51,241 nucleotides of DNA from Gammaproteobacteria bacterium (GTDB lineage Bacteria > Pseudomonadota > Gammaproteobacteria > Poriferisulfidales > Oxydemutatoraceae): NCBI GenBank assembly GCA_028817225.1, contig JAPPQC010000014.1:1-51241 (forward strand), in the 5' to 3' direction. Positions 17,111 to 25,013 of this stretch are shown here, piece by piece. Each line of letters starts with the position of its first letter. Position 1 is the stretch's first letter. Below the pieces are notes generated by a model. The model searched no databases, was not told the origin of the DNA, and worked only from the letters and a program-made list of their open reading frames with translations. The translations under genes were made by a program, and so were the position numbers.

Positions 17111-17188
17111 GAAACCCATCGGGGCAATACCGCCCGGACAATGCAAATTGAGACAACACAACAAAACACAGATTCAAGGAGTTCACTC

Positions 17189-17677
17189 ATGGAACAACAA
17201 GAACAAGCCAACGCGGTTCAACTGCCGATGACGCCCGAGGCGACATCCGCGGTGCTGGCCGTTCGTTACGCCGTGGATGCGGAATTCCGCGCCGCGTTTG
17301 ACAAAGACCCGAAAGCGGCGCTGGCCAAAATGAGCGGCCAGGAACTGCCGTCCGACCTGGAAATCGTGGTTCACCGCAATGAAGACAAGCGCTGGCATCT
17401 GACGCTTCCGGCGCAGGAAACCGCAGGTGCGCTGGACGACGAGGACATCGCGAATGTCGCCGGCGGCATGGGCGGTTTGACAGCGGCGCTGTCGCTGGTT
17501 GCGGCTACGCCCGCTATTTGCGCCGCCGCTTGCCAGGGCATACCCCCCGCCGCCGCTCTTGCCGCCACCGTGGTCGGTGGTGTTCCCGGCCCGATGGGTA
17601 TTGCCGCTGCCGGCATGGCGGTCGCAACTGCCGCAGCGGCTGTTCAGGCCGGGACTGCCGGCGGCAACGACGGCTGA
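17189..17677 (+). CDS. RiPP precursor 4, NHLP leader with long hydrophobic core
   Basis: 162 residues. The NHLP-like leader spans about 1-93 (FRAAFDKDPKAALAK, ELPSDLEIVV, WHLTLP) and ends NVAGG (GG 92-93). The predicted core of 69 residues is very rich in Ala and Gly with hydrophobic stretches, two Cys (about 111 and 115) and prolines. Such a core recalls pore-forming or circular bacteriocins rather than the small Gly/aromatic cores of precursors 1-2. Start at ATG 17189 after AAGGAG with 7-nt spacing. Own promoter and own terminator make it an independent unit. Confidence 0.85.
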   Translation: MEQQEQANAVQLPMTPEATSAVLAVRYAVDAEFRAAFDKDPKAALAKMSGQELPSDLEIVVHRNEDKRWHLTLPAQETAGALDDEDIANVAGGMGGLTAALSLVAATPAICAAACQGIPPAAALAATVVGGVPGPMGIAAAGMAVATAAAAVQAGTAGGNDG

Positions 17678-17700
17678 ACCGGCTGTTCCAGCCGCAGACA

Positions 17701-17736
17701 AAACCCGCGGTGCGGCTTACGCCGCCCGCGGGTTTT
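17701..17736 (+). terminator. Rho-independent terminator after precursor 4
   Basis: AAACCCGCGG/CCGCGGGTTT-type stem with an inner GCGGC/GCCGC pairing, a TTAC loop and TTTTTCTTT. Almost identical to the terminator at 17000. Confidence 0.9.
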
Positions 17737-17785
17737 TCTTTGCCTGCGCCGCGCCGCGCCGTCCGCTCAGAAACCTTTGTCAGTA

Positions 17786-17814
17786 TTGACGGGGGCGCGG
17801 GTTTCCGCCAAAGT
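17786..17814 (+). promoter_or_regulatory. Putative promoter of precursor 5
   Basis: TTGACG (17786-17791), 17-nt spacer, CAAAGT (17809-17814). The -10 is poor, but the position matches the promoters at 17083 and 18468 within the same repeated module. Confidence 0.5.
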
Positions 17815-17860
17815 AGCCGCGGCTTACAATATCAATCCAACCATAAGGAGGAATCCAATC

Positions 17861-18361
17861 ATGGAACAACAACAAGCCAATGCGGTAACGCTGGCAATGA
17901 CGCCCGAGGCGGTGTCTGCGATGCTGTCCGCGATGTATGCAAAGGATGCGGATTTTCGCGCCGCGTTTGACAAAGACCCGAAAGCGGCGATTGCGAAGGT
18001 TACCGGCCAGAAAATGGCGCCCGCCGCCAAGGTGGTCGTGCACCGCAACGAAGACAAGTGCCTGCACATCACGCTGCCGTCGCAAGAGGCGATGTCGCTG
18101 ATGTCGGACCAGGATATTTCCGGCGTGTCCGGCGGCACCAGGGCCGGTCCCGCCACCTTTTTCAATTGCATTGTCGGCCCCCTGCTGGTCGGGTCGGGCC
18201 TTTGCGATTGCTGTTCCGGCACCGGAGGCACCGCACTCTCGGATGAGGATGCCGCCACCGTTACCACTGCGATGACGACACTGACAGACGCCTATGCCGG
18301 GCTGTTCGGCGCCGTTGCCTCTATCGCCGCAAGCGGCGGCGGCAGCGGCGGCACCCCCTGA
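17861..18361 (+). CDS. RiPP precursor 5, NHLP leader with Cys-rich core
   Basis: 166 residues. Leader 1-92 (MEQQQANAV, FRAAFDKDPKAAIAK, VVVHRNEDKCLHITLP) ends SGVSGG. The core (93-166) has four Cys, C103 and the cluster CDCC (115-118), then a Ser/Thr/Ala region and a Gly-rich tail ending GGSGGTP. The last 25 residues and the following terminator are identical in DNA to those of precursor 6. AAGGAGG precedes ATG 17861. The core's Cys plus Ser/Thr content would suit lanthionine or sactipeptide chemistry, but the enzyme is not in the window. Confidence 0.83.
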   Translation: MEQQQANAVTLAMTPEAVSAMLSAMYAKDADFRAAFDKDPKAAIAKVTGQKMAPAAKVVVHRNEDKCLHITLPSQEAMSLMSDQDISGVSGGTRAGPATFFNCIVGPLLVGSGLCDCCSGTGGTALSDEDAATVTTAMTTLTDAYAGLFGAVASIAASGGGSGGTP

Positions 18362-18382
18362 CCGGGGCGCTTTCGCACCGAC

Positions 18383-18419
18383 AAACCCGCGGCGCGGTTT
18401 CCGCCGCCCGCGGGTTTTT
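18383..18419 (+). terminator. Rho-independent terminator after precursor 5
   Basis: AAACCCGCGG(C) stem with CCCGCGGGTTT, inner GCGG/CCGC, then TTTTTCTTT. Identical in sequence to the terminator after precursor 6 apart from the T-run. Confidence 0.9.
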
Positions 18420-18467
18420 CTTTGCCTGCGCCGCGCCGCGCCGTCCGCTCAGAAACCTTTGTCAGTA

Positions 18468-18497
18468 TTGACCGGGGCGCGGGTTTTTGCATAAAGT
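18468..18497 (+). promoter_or_regulatory. Putative promoter of precursor 6
   Basis: TTGACC (18468-18473), 18-nt spacer, TAAAGT (18492-18497), at the same place in the repeated module as the promoters of precursors 4 and 5. A good AAGGAGG ribosome-binding site follows before ATG 18544. Confidence 0.55.
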
Positions 18498-18543
18498 AAG
18501 GGTGGCTTAAATATCAACCCAACTACCAAGGAGGAACCCATCA

Positions 18544-19041
18544 ATGGAACAAAAACAAGCCAATGCGGTAACGCTGCAGATGACGCCCGAGGCGATTTCT
18601 GCGATGCTGGCCGCGATGTATATAGGGGATGCGGATTTTCGCGCCGCATTTGACAAGGACCCGAAAGCGGCGATTGCGAAGATCAGCGGCCAGGAAATGG
18701 CGGCGGACGCCGAGGTGGTCGTGCACCGCAACGAAGAAAAGTGCTGGCACATCACGCTGCCGTCGCAAGAGGCGATGTCGCTGATGTCGGACCGGGAGAT
18801 TTCCGGCGTGTCCGGCGGCACCGGCAGCAGCAGTGACCCTCTGGGCATTCTCTCCACCTTCTCCCGTTTGCTGGGGGGCGTTGTCTTCGACAATGTGCAG
18901 AGCGAAAGGAGCACCCTCACGGCAGAGCAGGCTGACGCCACTGTCAATGCCCTGAACACGCTGACGGATGCCTATGCCGGGCTGTTCGGCGCCGTTGCCT
19001 CTATCGCCGCAAGCGGCGGCGGCAGCGGCGGCACCCCCTGA
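18544..19041 (+). CDS. RiPP precursor 6, NHLP leader, Cys-free core
   Basis: 165 residues. Leader nearly identical to that of precursor 5 and ending SGVSGG (GG 91-92). The 73-residue core has no Cys: it starts TGSSSDPLGIL, has an amphipathic middle, and ends with the same LTDAYAGLFGAVASIAASGG-type tail as precursor 5. Loss of all core Cys rules out thioether chemistry for this member unless it uses other residues. Own promoter and terminator. It is the last precursor before nqrF. Confidence 0.83.
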   Translation: MEQKQANAVTLQMTPEAISAMLAAMYIGDADFRAAFDKDPKAAIAKISGQEMAADAEVVVHRNEEKCWHITLPSQEAMSLMSDREISGVSGGTGSSSDPLGILSTFSRLLGGVVFDNVQSERSTLTAEQADATVNALNTLTDAYAGLFGAVASIAASGGGSGGTP

Positions 19042-19062
19042 CCGGGGCGCTTTCGCACCGAC

Positions 19063-19100
19063 AAACCCGCGGCGCGGTTTCCGCCGCCCGCGGGTTTTTT
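19063..19100 (+). terminator. Rho-independent terminator after precursor 6, before nqrF
   Basis: Same GC stem as at 18383 with a six-T run. It ends only 17 nt before the nqrF start codon, so nqrF must be transcribed from a start inside or just after the terminator, or by read-through. Confidence 0.88.
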
Positions 19101-19116
19101 GTGTACACTTGCCCCC

Positions 19117-20331
19117 ATGCTTGAAATCACGCTGGGAGTCGGGTTTTTCACCGGCATCGTGCTGGTGCTGGTTTTCGTCATCCTTGTCGCCAAGGCGCGG
19201 CTGGTGGTGTCGGGCTGCGCCCGGGTTGTCGTTAACAGCGAGACCGAGTTTGAGGTTCCGGTCGGCCTGAAACTGCTGACCGCGCTGGCCGACAACCAGT
19301 TGTTCATCTCGTCGGCCTGCGGCGGCGGCGGCACCTGCGCGCAGTGCCGCGTGCGCGTGCTGTCGGGCGGCGGCGCCATTCTGCCGACCGAGACCACCCA
19401 CATCACAAAGCGCGAGGCGCGCAACGGCGACCGGCTGTCGTGCCAACTGACGGTCAAGCGCGACATGGAAATCGAGGTGCCGCCGGAAGTGTTCGGCTGC
19501 CGCCAGTGGCAATGCACGGTGCGCTCCAACGACAATGTCGCGACCTTCATCAAGAACCTGGTGCTGGAACTGCCGCAGGGGGACGAGGTGGATTTCCGCG
19601 CCGGTGGCTATGTGCAGATTGAGTGCCCGCCGCACAAGGTCCGCTTCGCCGATTTTGATGTCGGCGAGGACTACCGCGATGTCTGGGACCAGTTTGATAT
19701 CTGGCGCTACCGGTCGGCGGCCGCCGAGCCGGTGACGCGGGCCTACTCAATGGCCAACTACCCCGATGAAAAAGGCGTCATCATGCTGAATGTCCGCATC
19801 GCGACGCCGCCGGACCCGGCCCTGCCGCCGGGCGTGATGACTTCATACCTGTTCAACCTGAAGCCGGGCGACGCGGTGACCATCTCCGGGCCTTTCGGCG
19901 ACTTTTTCGCGCGCGACACCGACAACGAGATGATCTTCATCGGCGGCGGCGCCGGCATGGCGCCGATGCGTTCGCACATCTTCGACCAGTTGCGGCGCAT
20001 TCGCAGCAAGCGCCGCATCAGTTTCTGGTACGGCGCGCGCAGTTACCGCGAGTTGTTCTTTGTCGAGGATTTTGACGACTTGCAGCGCGAGCACGACAAT
20101 TTTCAGTGGACCATCGCATTGTCCGACCCGCAGCCGGAAGATCACTGGGAAGGGCTGACCGGCTTTATCCACCAGGTGCTCTACGAGCGCTACCTGAAGT
20201 CGCACCCGGCGCCGGAGGATTGCGAATACTACATCTGCGGGCCGCCGATGATGAACACCGCCGTGATTGGCATGCTTCACGAACTGGGCGTCGAGGAAGA
20301 GAACATCCTGTTCGACGATTTCGGCGGATGA
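19117..20331 (+). CDS. nqrF: Na+-NQR subunit F (NADH dehydrogenase, 2Fe-2S/FAD)
   Basis: 404 residues. An N-terminal membrane helix (about 3-25) is followed by a ferredoxin domain with cluster ligands C68, C74, C77 and C109, then an FAD-binding RAYSMANYP motif and a C-terminal NAD-binding domain ending FDDFGG. It takes electrons from NADH into the complex. Start at ATG 19117; a TACACT hexamer at 19104-19109 lies 7 nt upstream and no ribosome-binding site is seen. It overlaps apbE by 4 nt. Odd feature: it is detached from nqrA-E by the RiPP array. Confidence 0.97.
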   Translation: MLEITLGVGFFTGIVLVLVFVILVAKARLVVSGCARVVVNSETEFEVPVGLKLLTALADNQLFISSACGGGGTCAQCRVRVLSGGGAILPTETTHITKREARNGDRLSCQLTVKRDMEIEVPPEVFGCRQWQCTVRSNDNVATFIKNLVLELPQGDEVDFRAGGYVQIECPPHKVRFADFDVGEDYRDVWDQFDIWRYRSAAAEPVTRAYSMANYPDEKGVIMLNVRIATPPDPALPPGVMTSYLFNLKPGDAVTISGPFGDFFARDTDNEMIFIGGGAGMAPMRSHIFDQLRRIRSKRRISFWYGARSYRELFFVEDFDDLQREHDNFQWTIALSDPQPEDHWEGLTGFIHQVLYERYLKSHPAPEDCEYYICGPPMMNTAVIGMLHELGVEEENILFDDFGG

Positions 20332-21380
20332 CGCCGGCGCCGCGCCGCGCCGCCGCGCCGGTCACCCTGGCGGGCCTCTTGCTGGCCGCTTTGCTGGCGC
20401 TTGCGGGCTGCGACGCCGCGCCGCCGCCCGCCGAGCACGCGCTGCATGGCGAGACCATGGGCACGACCTGGTCGGTGAAACTGTTTGACGCGGTTCCGGC
20501 GGCGGAATACGACGCCATGGCGGCGGAAATCGCCGTGTTGTTCGACGGCCTCAACGCCGCCATGTCCACCTACATCGAGGATTCCGAAATCAGCCGTTTC
20601 AACCGCTCGCGCGACACGGCGTGGCAGCCGGTGTCGCCGGCGCTCGCTGAAATCGTCGCGCAGGCGCTTGAAATCAGCGGCCACACGCGCGGCGCCTTTG
20701 ATGTGACGGTCGCGCCCATCGTCGCCCTGTGGGGTTTCGGCGCGGCGCAAAAGGAGGGGACATTTCCGGACAGAATGCTGCTCGACGACCTGATGAAAAC
20801 CGTCGGTTACCGGCATTTGTCGGCGCGCCTTGAGCCGCCGGCGCTGCGCAAGGATGTGCCCGCATTGCAGGTGGATTTGTCGGCCATCGCCAAGGGCTAC
20901 GCGGTGGACCGGGTGGCCGCGCTGGTGGCGGCGCACGGCGTGAACAACTACCTGGCCGAGGTCGGCGGCGAGCTCAGGGCGTCCGGCGTCAGCCAGTTGC
21001 TGCGCCCGTGGCGCGTCGGCGTCGAGAAGCCGACGCCGGGCTGGCGCGAGACGATGCACATCGTCGAACTGAAGGGGCGCGGCATTGCGACATCGGGCGA
21101 TTACCGCAATTTCATCGAACTCGACGGCAGGCGCTACTCGCACGGAATTGACCCGCGCACCGGCGAACCGGCGCCGTACCGCGGCGCGTCCATGACCGTC
21201 ATCGCCGACACCGCGATGGAGGCCGACGCCTGGGCGACGGGGCTGTTTGTTCTCGGCAAGGACGAGGCGCTGGCCATCGCCGAGGCGCACGGGCTGGCGG
21301 TGTACTTCATCGAGCAGGCCGGCGACGGTTTCTCGCAGACTTTCAACGAGGCTTTTTCAGGCCATCTGGTGTTGCAGTAG
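20328..21380 (+). CDS. apbE: FAD:protein FMN transferase lipoprotein
   Basis: 350 residues. A signal peptide with lipobox LAGC (C28) predicts a periplasmic lipoprotein. Motifs [32 protein letters not shown] and [14 protein letters not shown] are those of ApbE, which attaches FMN to the SGAT threonines of NqrB and NqrC. ATG 20328 overlaps the nqrF stop (ATGA). Genomic linkage to nqr fits the function. Confidence 0.95.
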   Translation: MTPAPRRAAAPVTLAGLLLAALLALAGCDAAPPPAEHALHGETMGTTWSVKLFDAVPAAEYDAMAAEIAVLFDGLNAAMSTYIEDSEISRFNRSRDTAWQPVSPALAEIVAQALEISGHTRGAFDVTVAPIVALWGFGAAQKEGTFPDRMLLDDLMKTVGYRHLSARLEPPALRKDVPALQVDLSAIAKGYAVDRVAALVAAHGVNNYLAEVGGELRASGVSQLLRPWRVGVEKPTPGWRETMHIVELKGRGIATSGDYRNFIELDGRRYSHGIDPRTGEPAPYRGASMTVIADTAMEADAWATGLFVLGKDEALAIAEAHGLAVYFIEQAGDGFSQTFNEAFSGHLVLQ

Positions 21381-21398
21381 CGGGCGGCATGGGCTGCG

Positions 21399-21449
21399 TG
21401 TCTTGTATGCCGGTATGCCTTGTATGCACTGTATGTCTTGCATGTCTTG
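21399..21449. repeat. Short TGTATG/CTTG-type iterations before nqrM
   Basis: The 50 nt before nqrM repeat variants of CTTGTATGC and TGTATGTCTTG several times and merge into the TATAAT of the nqrM start region. Probably slipped-strand expansion; no function seen. Confidence 0.4.
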
Positions 21450-21461
21450 TATAATCGGGGA

Positions 21462-21623
21462 ATGATTTACATCGCCAGTTTTCTTGTCCTGCTGATTGTC
21501 GTCGCGGCGATGGCGGTGGGCGTGATTTTCAAAGGCCGGCCCATCCGCGGCAGTTGCGGCGGTCTCAATTGCCCGTCCTGCGGCGACCGCCCGCGCTGCG
21601 CGGCGCGCAAGGAAAGCGCATAG
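21462..21623 (+). CDS. nqrM: Na+-NQR maturation protein NqrM
   Basis: 53 residues: one membrane helix (about 4-23), then KGRPIRGSCGGL and a Cys-rich tail (C32, C37, C40, C46). NqrM delivers or inserts the iron centre of NqrD/NqrE. Position after apbE is usual. A TATAAT at 21450-21455 is exactly 6 nt before ATG, with no ribosome-binding site, indicating a leaderless message in addition to possible read-through from apbE. Confidence 0.92.
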   Translation: MIYIASFLVLLIVVAAMAVGVIFKGRPIRGSCGGLNCPSCGDRPRCAARKESA

Positions 21624-21682
21624 AGCACCGCCCCGGCGCCGCCGTTTGCGTGCCGCCGCGGTTTCGGGCCGGGCCGCGGTGA

Positions 21683-21688
21683 TATAAT
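21683..21688 (+). promoter_or_regulatory. Consensus -10 six nt before sseA-type gene
   Basis: TATAAT then 6 nt then ATG 21695. No Shine-Dalgarno. Clearest plus-strand example of the leaderless arrangement in this window. Confidence 0.6.
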
Positions 21689-21694
21689 CGCCGT

Positions 21695-22528
21695 ATGCAC
21701 AAGACACTGGTTTCAACGGAGACACTGGCGCGCCACCTCGACGATCCGAAGTGGGTCGTGTTTGACTGCCGCTTTGATGTGACCCGCCCCAAAGTGGGCC
21801 GCGAGGGTTACCTGAAGAAGCACATCCCGGGCGCGATTTACGCCGACCTCGACGCCGACTGGTCGTCGCCGCCAGGCCCCGGCGATGGCCGCCACCCGCT
21901 GCCCGACCCCGGCGCATTGTGCGAGCGTTTGTCGGCGTGGGGCGTCGGCCCGGATTCGCAGGTGGTTGTGTATGACGACGGCGTCGGCTCCGTCGCCGCG
22001 CGCATCTGGTGGACGCTGCGCTGGCTGGGGCACGATGCCGCGGCGCTGCTCGACGGCTGCTTCGGCAAGTGGCTTGAGGAGGGGCGCCCGGTGACCGACG
22101 AGATACCGCAACCGGCGCGGGCCGTTTTTCGCGGCGCCGCCAACGATGCGATGTGGATGACAACCGACGAGGTCGCGCGCCGGATGGACGACGACGATTC
22201 GGTCGTGATTGACGCGCGCCCGCCGGAGCGTTTCTCCGGCGAGCGTGAGACGGTGGATTCCGTCGGCGGCCACATCCCGAACTCGGTCAATCATCCGCTG
22301 ATGCGCAATCTCGGCGACAACGGCTGCTTTCTGCCGCCGGAACAACTGCGGCGGCAATACCTGGCGCTGCAAAAACCGGTGACGATACATTCCTGCGGCT
22401 CGGGCGTGACCGCATGCCACAATCTGCTGGCGATGGAGGTTGCCGGCCTGCCCGGCTCGCGGCTCTATGTGGGGTCGTGGAGCGAATGGATCGCCTCGCC
22501 GCAAAGACCCACCGCCAGAGGAGAATAA
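21695..22528 (+). CDS. sseA: 3-mercaptopyruvate/thiosulfate sulfurtransferase
   Basis: 277 residues in two rhodanese domains. The C-terminal domain holds the catalytic loop CGSGVTA (C234), the version typical of mercaptopyruvate sulfurtransferases; the first domain is the non-catalytic one (VVYDDGVGSVAARIWW). It transfers sulfur to thiol acceptors in the cytoplasm. Two more rhodanese proteins (22532, 44407) are in the window. Followed after 3 nt by the next rhodanese gene. Confidence 0.9.
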   Translation: MHKTLVSTETLARHLDDPKWVVFDCRFDVTRPKVGREGYLKKHIPGAIYADLDADWSSPPGPGDGRHPLPDPGALCERLSAWGVGPDSQVVVYDDGVGSVAARIWWTLRWLGHDAAALLDGCFGKWLEEGRPVTDEIPQPARAVFRGAANDAMWMTTDEVARRMDDDDSVVIDARPPERFSGERETVDSVGGHIPNSVNHPLMRNLGDNGCFLPPEQLRRQYLALQKPVTIHSCGSGVTACHNLLAMEVAGLPGSRLYVGSWSEWIASPQRPTARGE

Positions 22529-22531
22529 AAC

Positions 22532-23083
22532 ATGAAAAAAATAAGCGTTGAAGAATTGAAGAAGATCATGGACGACAGCGGCGAAGTCCAGCTGGTTGAT
22601 GTCCGGTCTTCGCAGGAATATCTTTCGGCCAGGATTACGCAGGCGCAGTTCACGCCGATTACGCATTTCGACCATTACGCGCCGCTGCTCGACAGGGAGC
22701 GCGAGGTGTACGCGATGTGCGGCGGCGGCGGGCGCGCCGGTGAATTCTGCCGCATGCTCGAGCGGCTCGGCGGGTATTCGCCGGTGGTCGTCGAGGGCGG
22801 CATGAGGGCGTGGATGGAGCGCGGCTACCCGGTTGAAATCGGCCCGAAGCAGATGTGGTCGCTGGAACGCCAGACCCGTTTCGGCGCCGGGCTGCTGGTG
22901 CTGCTGGGCGTGGTGCTGGGCGCCGTGGCACACCCCGGTTTTTTTCTGCTGTCGGGTTTCATCGGCCTCGGGTTGATGTTTGCGGCGGTGACCAACTTCT
23001 GCGGCTTTTCCATTCTGCTGTCGAAGATGCCGTGGAACAAGCAGTCCGAAGAGCGGCCCGAATCCGGGAGCGCTTCGGCGTGA
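22532..23083 (+). CDS. Rhodanese domain fused to DUF2892-like membrane segment
   Basis: 183 residues. Rhodanese domain with active-site Cys in MCGGGGRAG (C63), then two hydrophobic segments (about 113-132 and 134-155) resembling the YgaP/DUF2892 tail. It would present sulfurtransferase activity at the inner membrane. GGAGAATAAAAC precedes ATG 22532. The stop overlaps the next gene's GTG. Confidence 0.85.
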   Translation: MKKISVEELKKIMDDSGEVQLVDVRSSQEYLSARITQAQFTPITHFDHYAPLLDREREVYAMCGGGGRAGEFCRMLERLGGYSPVVVEGGMRAWMERGYPVEIGPKQMWSLERQTRFGAGLLVLLGVVLGAVAHPGFFLLSGFIGLGLMFAAVTNFCGFSILLSKMPWNKQSEERPESGSASA

Positions 23084-23646
23084 AGTTCTGCAGCCACTGC
23101 GGATCTTCAGACCTCAACATAAAAATCCCCCCCGGAGACACGACGCCGCGCAGGGTTTGCGCGCATTGCGGCACGATTTTCTACGAGAATCCCAAGATTG
23201 TCGCCGGCTGCATTCTTGAGTGGGAGGACAAAATCCTGCTGTGCAAGCGCGCGATTGAGCCGCGCGCCGGTTTGTGGACGGTGCCGGCGGGGTTCATGGA
23301 GAACGGCGAGTCGGTTGTCGAGGCCGCCGCGCGCGAGGCGTGGGAGGAGGCGGGCGCCCGAAGCGGCGACCTGAGCCTGCACACGATGTACAACCTGAAG
23401 CATGCGGACCAGGTTTATATTCTCTACCGCGGAAGCCTTGATGAGGGGCGTTTCAAGCCCGGCCATGAAACGCTGGAAGCCGGTCTTTGCGGCGAGGCGG
23501 ACATTCCGTGGGACACCATCGCCTTTACGGTGGTCAGGGAGGCGCTGGAATTGTATTTCGCCGACCGCAGCCGGCGGCGTTTCAGGCTGCACGAAGGCGA
23601 CATCTACCGCGACGGCGGCGAGCAGCTGCGGATTGTGCGTTACTGA
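23080..23646 (+). CDS. NUDIX hydrolase with N-terminal zinc ribbon
   Basis: 188 residues from GTG 23080, which overlaps the preceding TGA; longer in-frame starts would run through the rhodanese gene. Zinc ribbon C4/C7/C27/C30. The NUDIX box is complete, GFMENGES...REAWEEAGA (about residues 70-92). Enzymes of this build hydrolyse nucleoside diphosphate derivatives such as NADH or ADP-ribose; substrate not determinable. The 3' end is copied downstream as non-coding repeats. Confidence 0.88.
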   Translation: MKFCSHCGSSDLNIKIPPGDTTPRRVCAHCGTIFYENPKIVAGCILEWEDKILLCKRAIEPRAGLWTVPAGFMENGESVVEAAAREAWEEAGARSGDLSLHTMYNLKHADQVYILYRGSLDEGRFKPGHETLEAGLCGEADIPWDTIAFTVVREALELYFADRSRRRFRLHEGDIYRDGGEQLRIVRY

Positions 23647-23797
23647 ATCAGGCGGCGCGTCCGGCGCGGCGCGGCGCCGGCACGCCTGCGGGAATGCTGT
23701 TGCGGACTGTCTGTTATTGAATCAGGCGGCGCGCCGTTGCCGCGCCTGCGGAGGTGTCGTTGCGGATTGTGCGTTACTGAATCAGGTGGCGCGTCCG
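23627..23797. repeat. Three degenerate copies of the NUDIX gene 3' end
   Basis: Segments starting TGCGGATTGTGCGTTACTGA (about 23627, 23701, 23761; periods 74 and 60) repeat the last codons, stop and GAATCAGGCGGCGCG. Copy 2 has base changes. The last copy abuts bolA. Tandem duplication of the gene end; possible hairpins in the GC-rich parts but no T-run. Confidence 0.75.
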
Positions 23798-24108
23798 TCG
23801 CCGCCGCGGCACGGCGGCGACGCCGGAATCTCGCCGTGACGCCGGCGCCATTCCTCCGGCGTCAGCGTGTGCAGCGCCAAAGCGTGGACGCCGCCGGCCA
23901 GTTCTTCGGCCAGCAACTCGTTGAGCGCGCGGTGTCTGTCAATCAGCCGGCGGTTCTCAAAGCGGCTTGAGACCACGACGATTTTGAAGTGGGATTCCGA
24001 GCCGGGCGGAACATTGTGGCGGTCGCTTTCGTTGACGACCTCGAAGTAGTCGGGGCTCAGGCGCCTTGCGATTTTGTTCTCGATGGTTGTTTGCACGGGA
24101 TGGGTCAT
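23782..24108 (-). CDS. bolA: BolA family protein
   Basis: 108 residues from ATG 24108, with GGAG 6 nt upstream. The block ESDRHNVPPGSESHFKIVVVS with RFENRRLIDRHR and VHALALHTLTPEEW is diagnostic of BolA. BolA proteins pair with monothiol glutaredoxins in iron and Fe-S handling and influence cell shape. The C-terminal 15 residues are a short non-conserved extension. Confidence 0.93.
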   Translation of the reverse strand: MTHPVQTTIENKIARRLSPDYFEVVNESDRHNVPPGSESHFKIVVVSSRFENRRLIDRHRALNELLAEELAGGVHALALHTLTPEEWRRRHGEIPASPPCRGGDGRAT

Positions 24109-24133
24109 GTTCAACTCCGTTCGTCTGATTATA

Positions 24134-24934
24134 TCAGTCAATGCCGTAAAAGCGGCGGGTGTTGGCGGTGACCGTCCGGCACAGCGACGCGAACGAAGTG
24201 TTGCGGCAGGCGGCGATTTCCCTTGCGATGTGCGCGAGGAAAGCGGGTTCGTTGCGGCGTCCGCGCGGCGCCGGGCGCAGGGTGCGCGGCGCCAGGTAGG
24301 GCGCGTCGGTTTCTATCATCAGGCGGTCGTCGGGGATGTGGGCGACGGCGTCGCGCAGCGCGTGGCCGCGCCGCTCATCGCAAATCCAGCCGGTGACGCC
24401 GATGAACAGGCCGAGGTCGAGGTAGTCCGCCAGCATCGCCCGGTCGCCGGTGAAGCAATGCACGACGGCGTTGCCGACCCGCTCCCGAAGCGGCGCCAGC
24501 ACGGCGAGAAAGTCGTCGTGGGCGTCGCGCTGGTGCATGAACAGCGGCAGGCGGGTTTCCGCCGCCAGAAGAATCTGCCGCTCAAAAACGGCGCGTTGCA
24601 GGTCGCGCGGCGAGAAGTCGCGGCAGTAGTCCAGCCCGGTCTCGCCGATGGCGACCACCTTGTCGTCCGCCGCCAGCCGCCTCAGTTCGTCGCCGGCGTC
24701 GTCGTCCCACTCGCGCGCATGGTGCGGATGCACGCCGGCGCCGGCGTAGAGCAACTCCGGATACCGCTTCGCCAACGCCAGCGCTTCGGCACTGTCGGCC
24801 ACCCCGGAACCGGGCACAACCATCGCCACCACCCCGCCATCCACCGCCCGCCGCAACACCTCCCGCTCATCCTCCCGAAACGCCCGATGCGTGAAATTGA
24901 AGCAGATGTCAATCAAGGGTTTGTTTGCCGTCAT
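24134..24934 (-). CDS. tatD: TatD family DNase
   Basis: 266 residues, a TIM-barrel metal hydrolase. Motifs: GVHPHHA, GETGLDYCRDFSPRDLQ, HCFTG and ETDAPYLAP. The N-terminus IDICFNFTHRAF resembles E. coli TatD, where the usual HxH is altered. TatD enzymes have 3'-5' exonuclease activity. On the minus strand TAAGAT (24946-24941) precedes the ATG by 6 nt and no ribosome-binding site is present. Confidence 0.93.
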   Translation of the reverse strand: MTANKPLIDICFNFTHRAFREDEREVLRRAVDGGVVAMVVPGSGVADSAEALALAKRYPELLYAGAGVHPHHAREWDDDAGDELRRLAADDKVVAIGETGLDYCRDFSPRDLQRAVFERQILLAAETRLPLFMHQRDAHDDFLAVLAPLRERVGNAVVHCFTGDRAMLADYLDLGLFIGVTGWICDERRGHALRDAVAHIPDDRLMIETDAPYLAPRTLRPAPRGRRNEPAFLAHIAREIAACRNTSFASLCRTVTANTRRFYGID

Positions 24935-25013
24935 ATCGGAATCTTATTGATTATCAAACCGCTGTCCAATGCCCGGTTGGTTGCGCCCGGAAATTGATGT
25001 TACAGTGGGCTTT

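Larger units (their letters stand above)
18290..19099 (+). repeat. Exact 130-nt duplication: ends of precursors 5 and 6
   Basis: Positions 18290-18419 and 18970-19099 are identical as far as I can read: last 23 codons, stop, spacer and terminator. The DNA just upstream of each copy diverges, so the cores are mosaic. This looks like recent duplication or gene conversion between array members. The feature spans from the first to the second copy. Confidence 0.8.

Noticed and set aside
15854..19100. CRISPR-like appearance of repeated modules at 15.9-19.1 kb
   Set aside because: The repeats are terminators plus promoters separated by 500-1100 nt of coding sequence, not short regular spacers.
11169..20331. 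Rnf complex instead of NQR
   Set aside because: Gene order A-B-C-D-E-F with NqrA lacking Fe-S motifs, NqrF ferredoxin-NADH domains, NqrM and ApbE all fit NQR.
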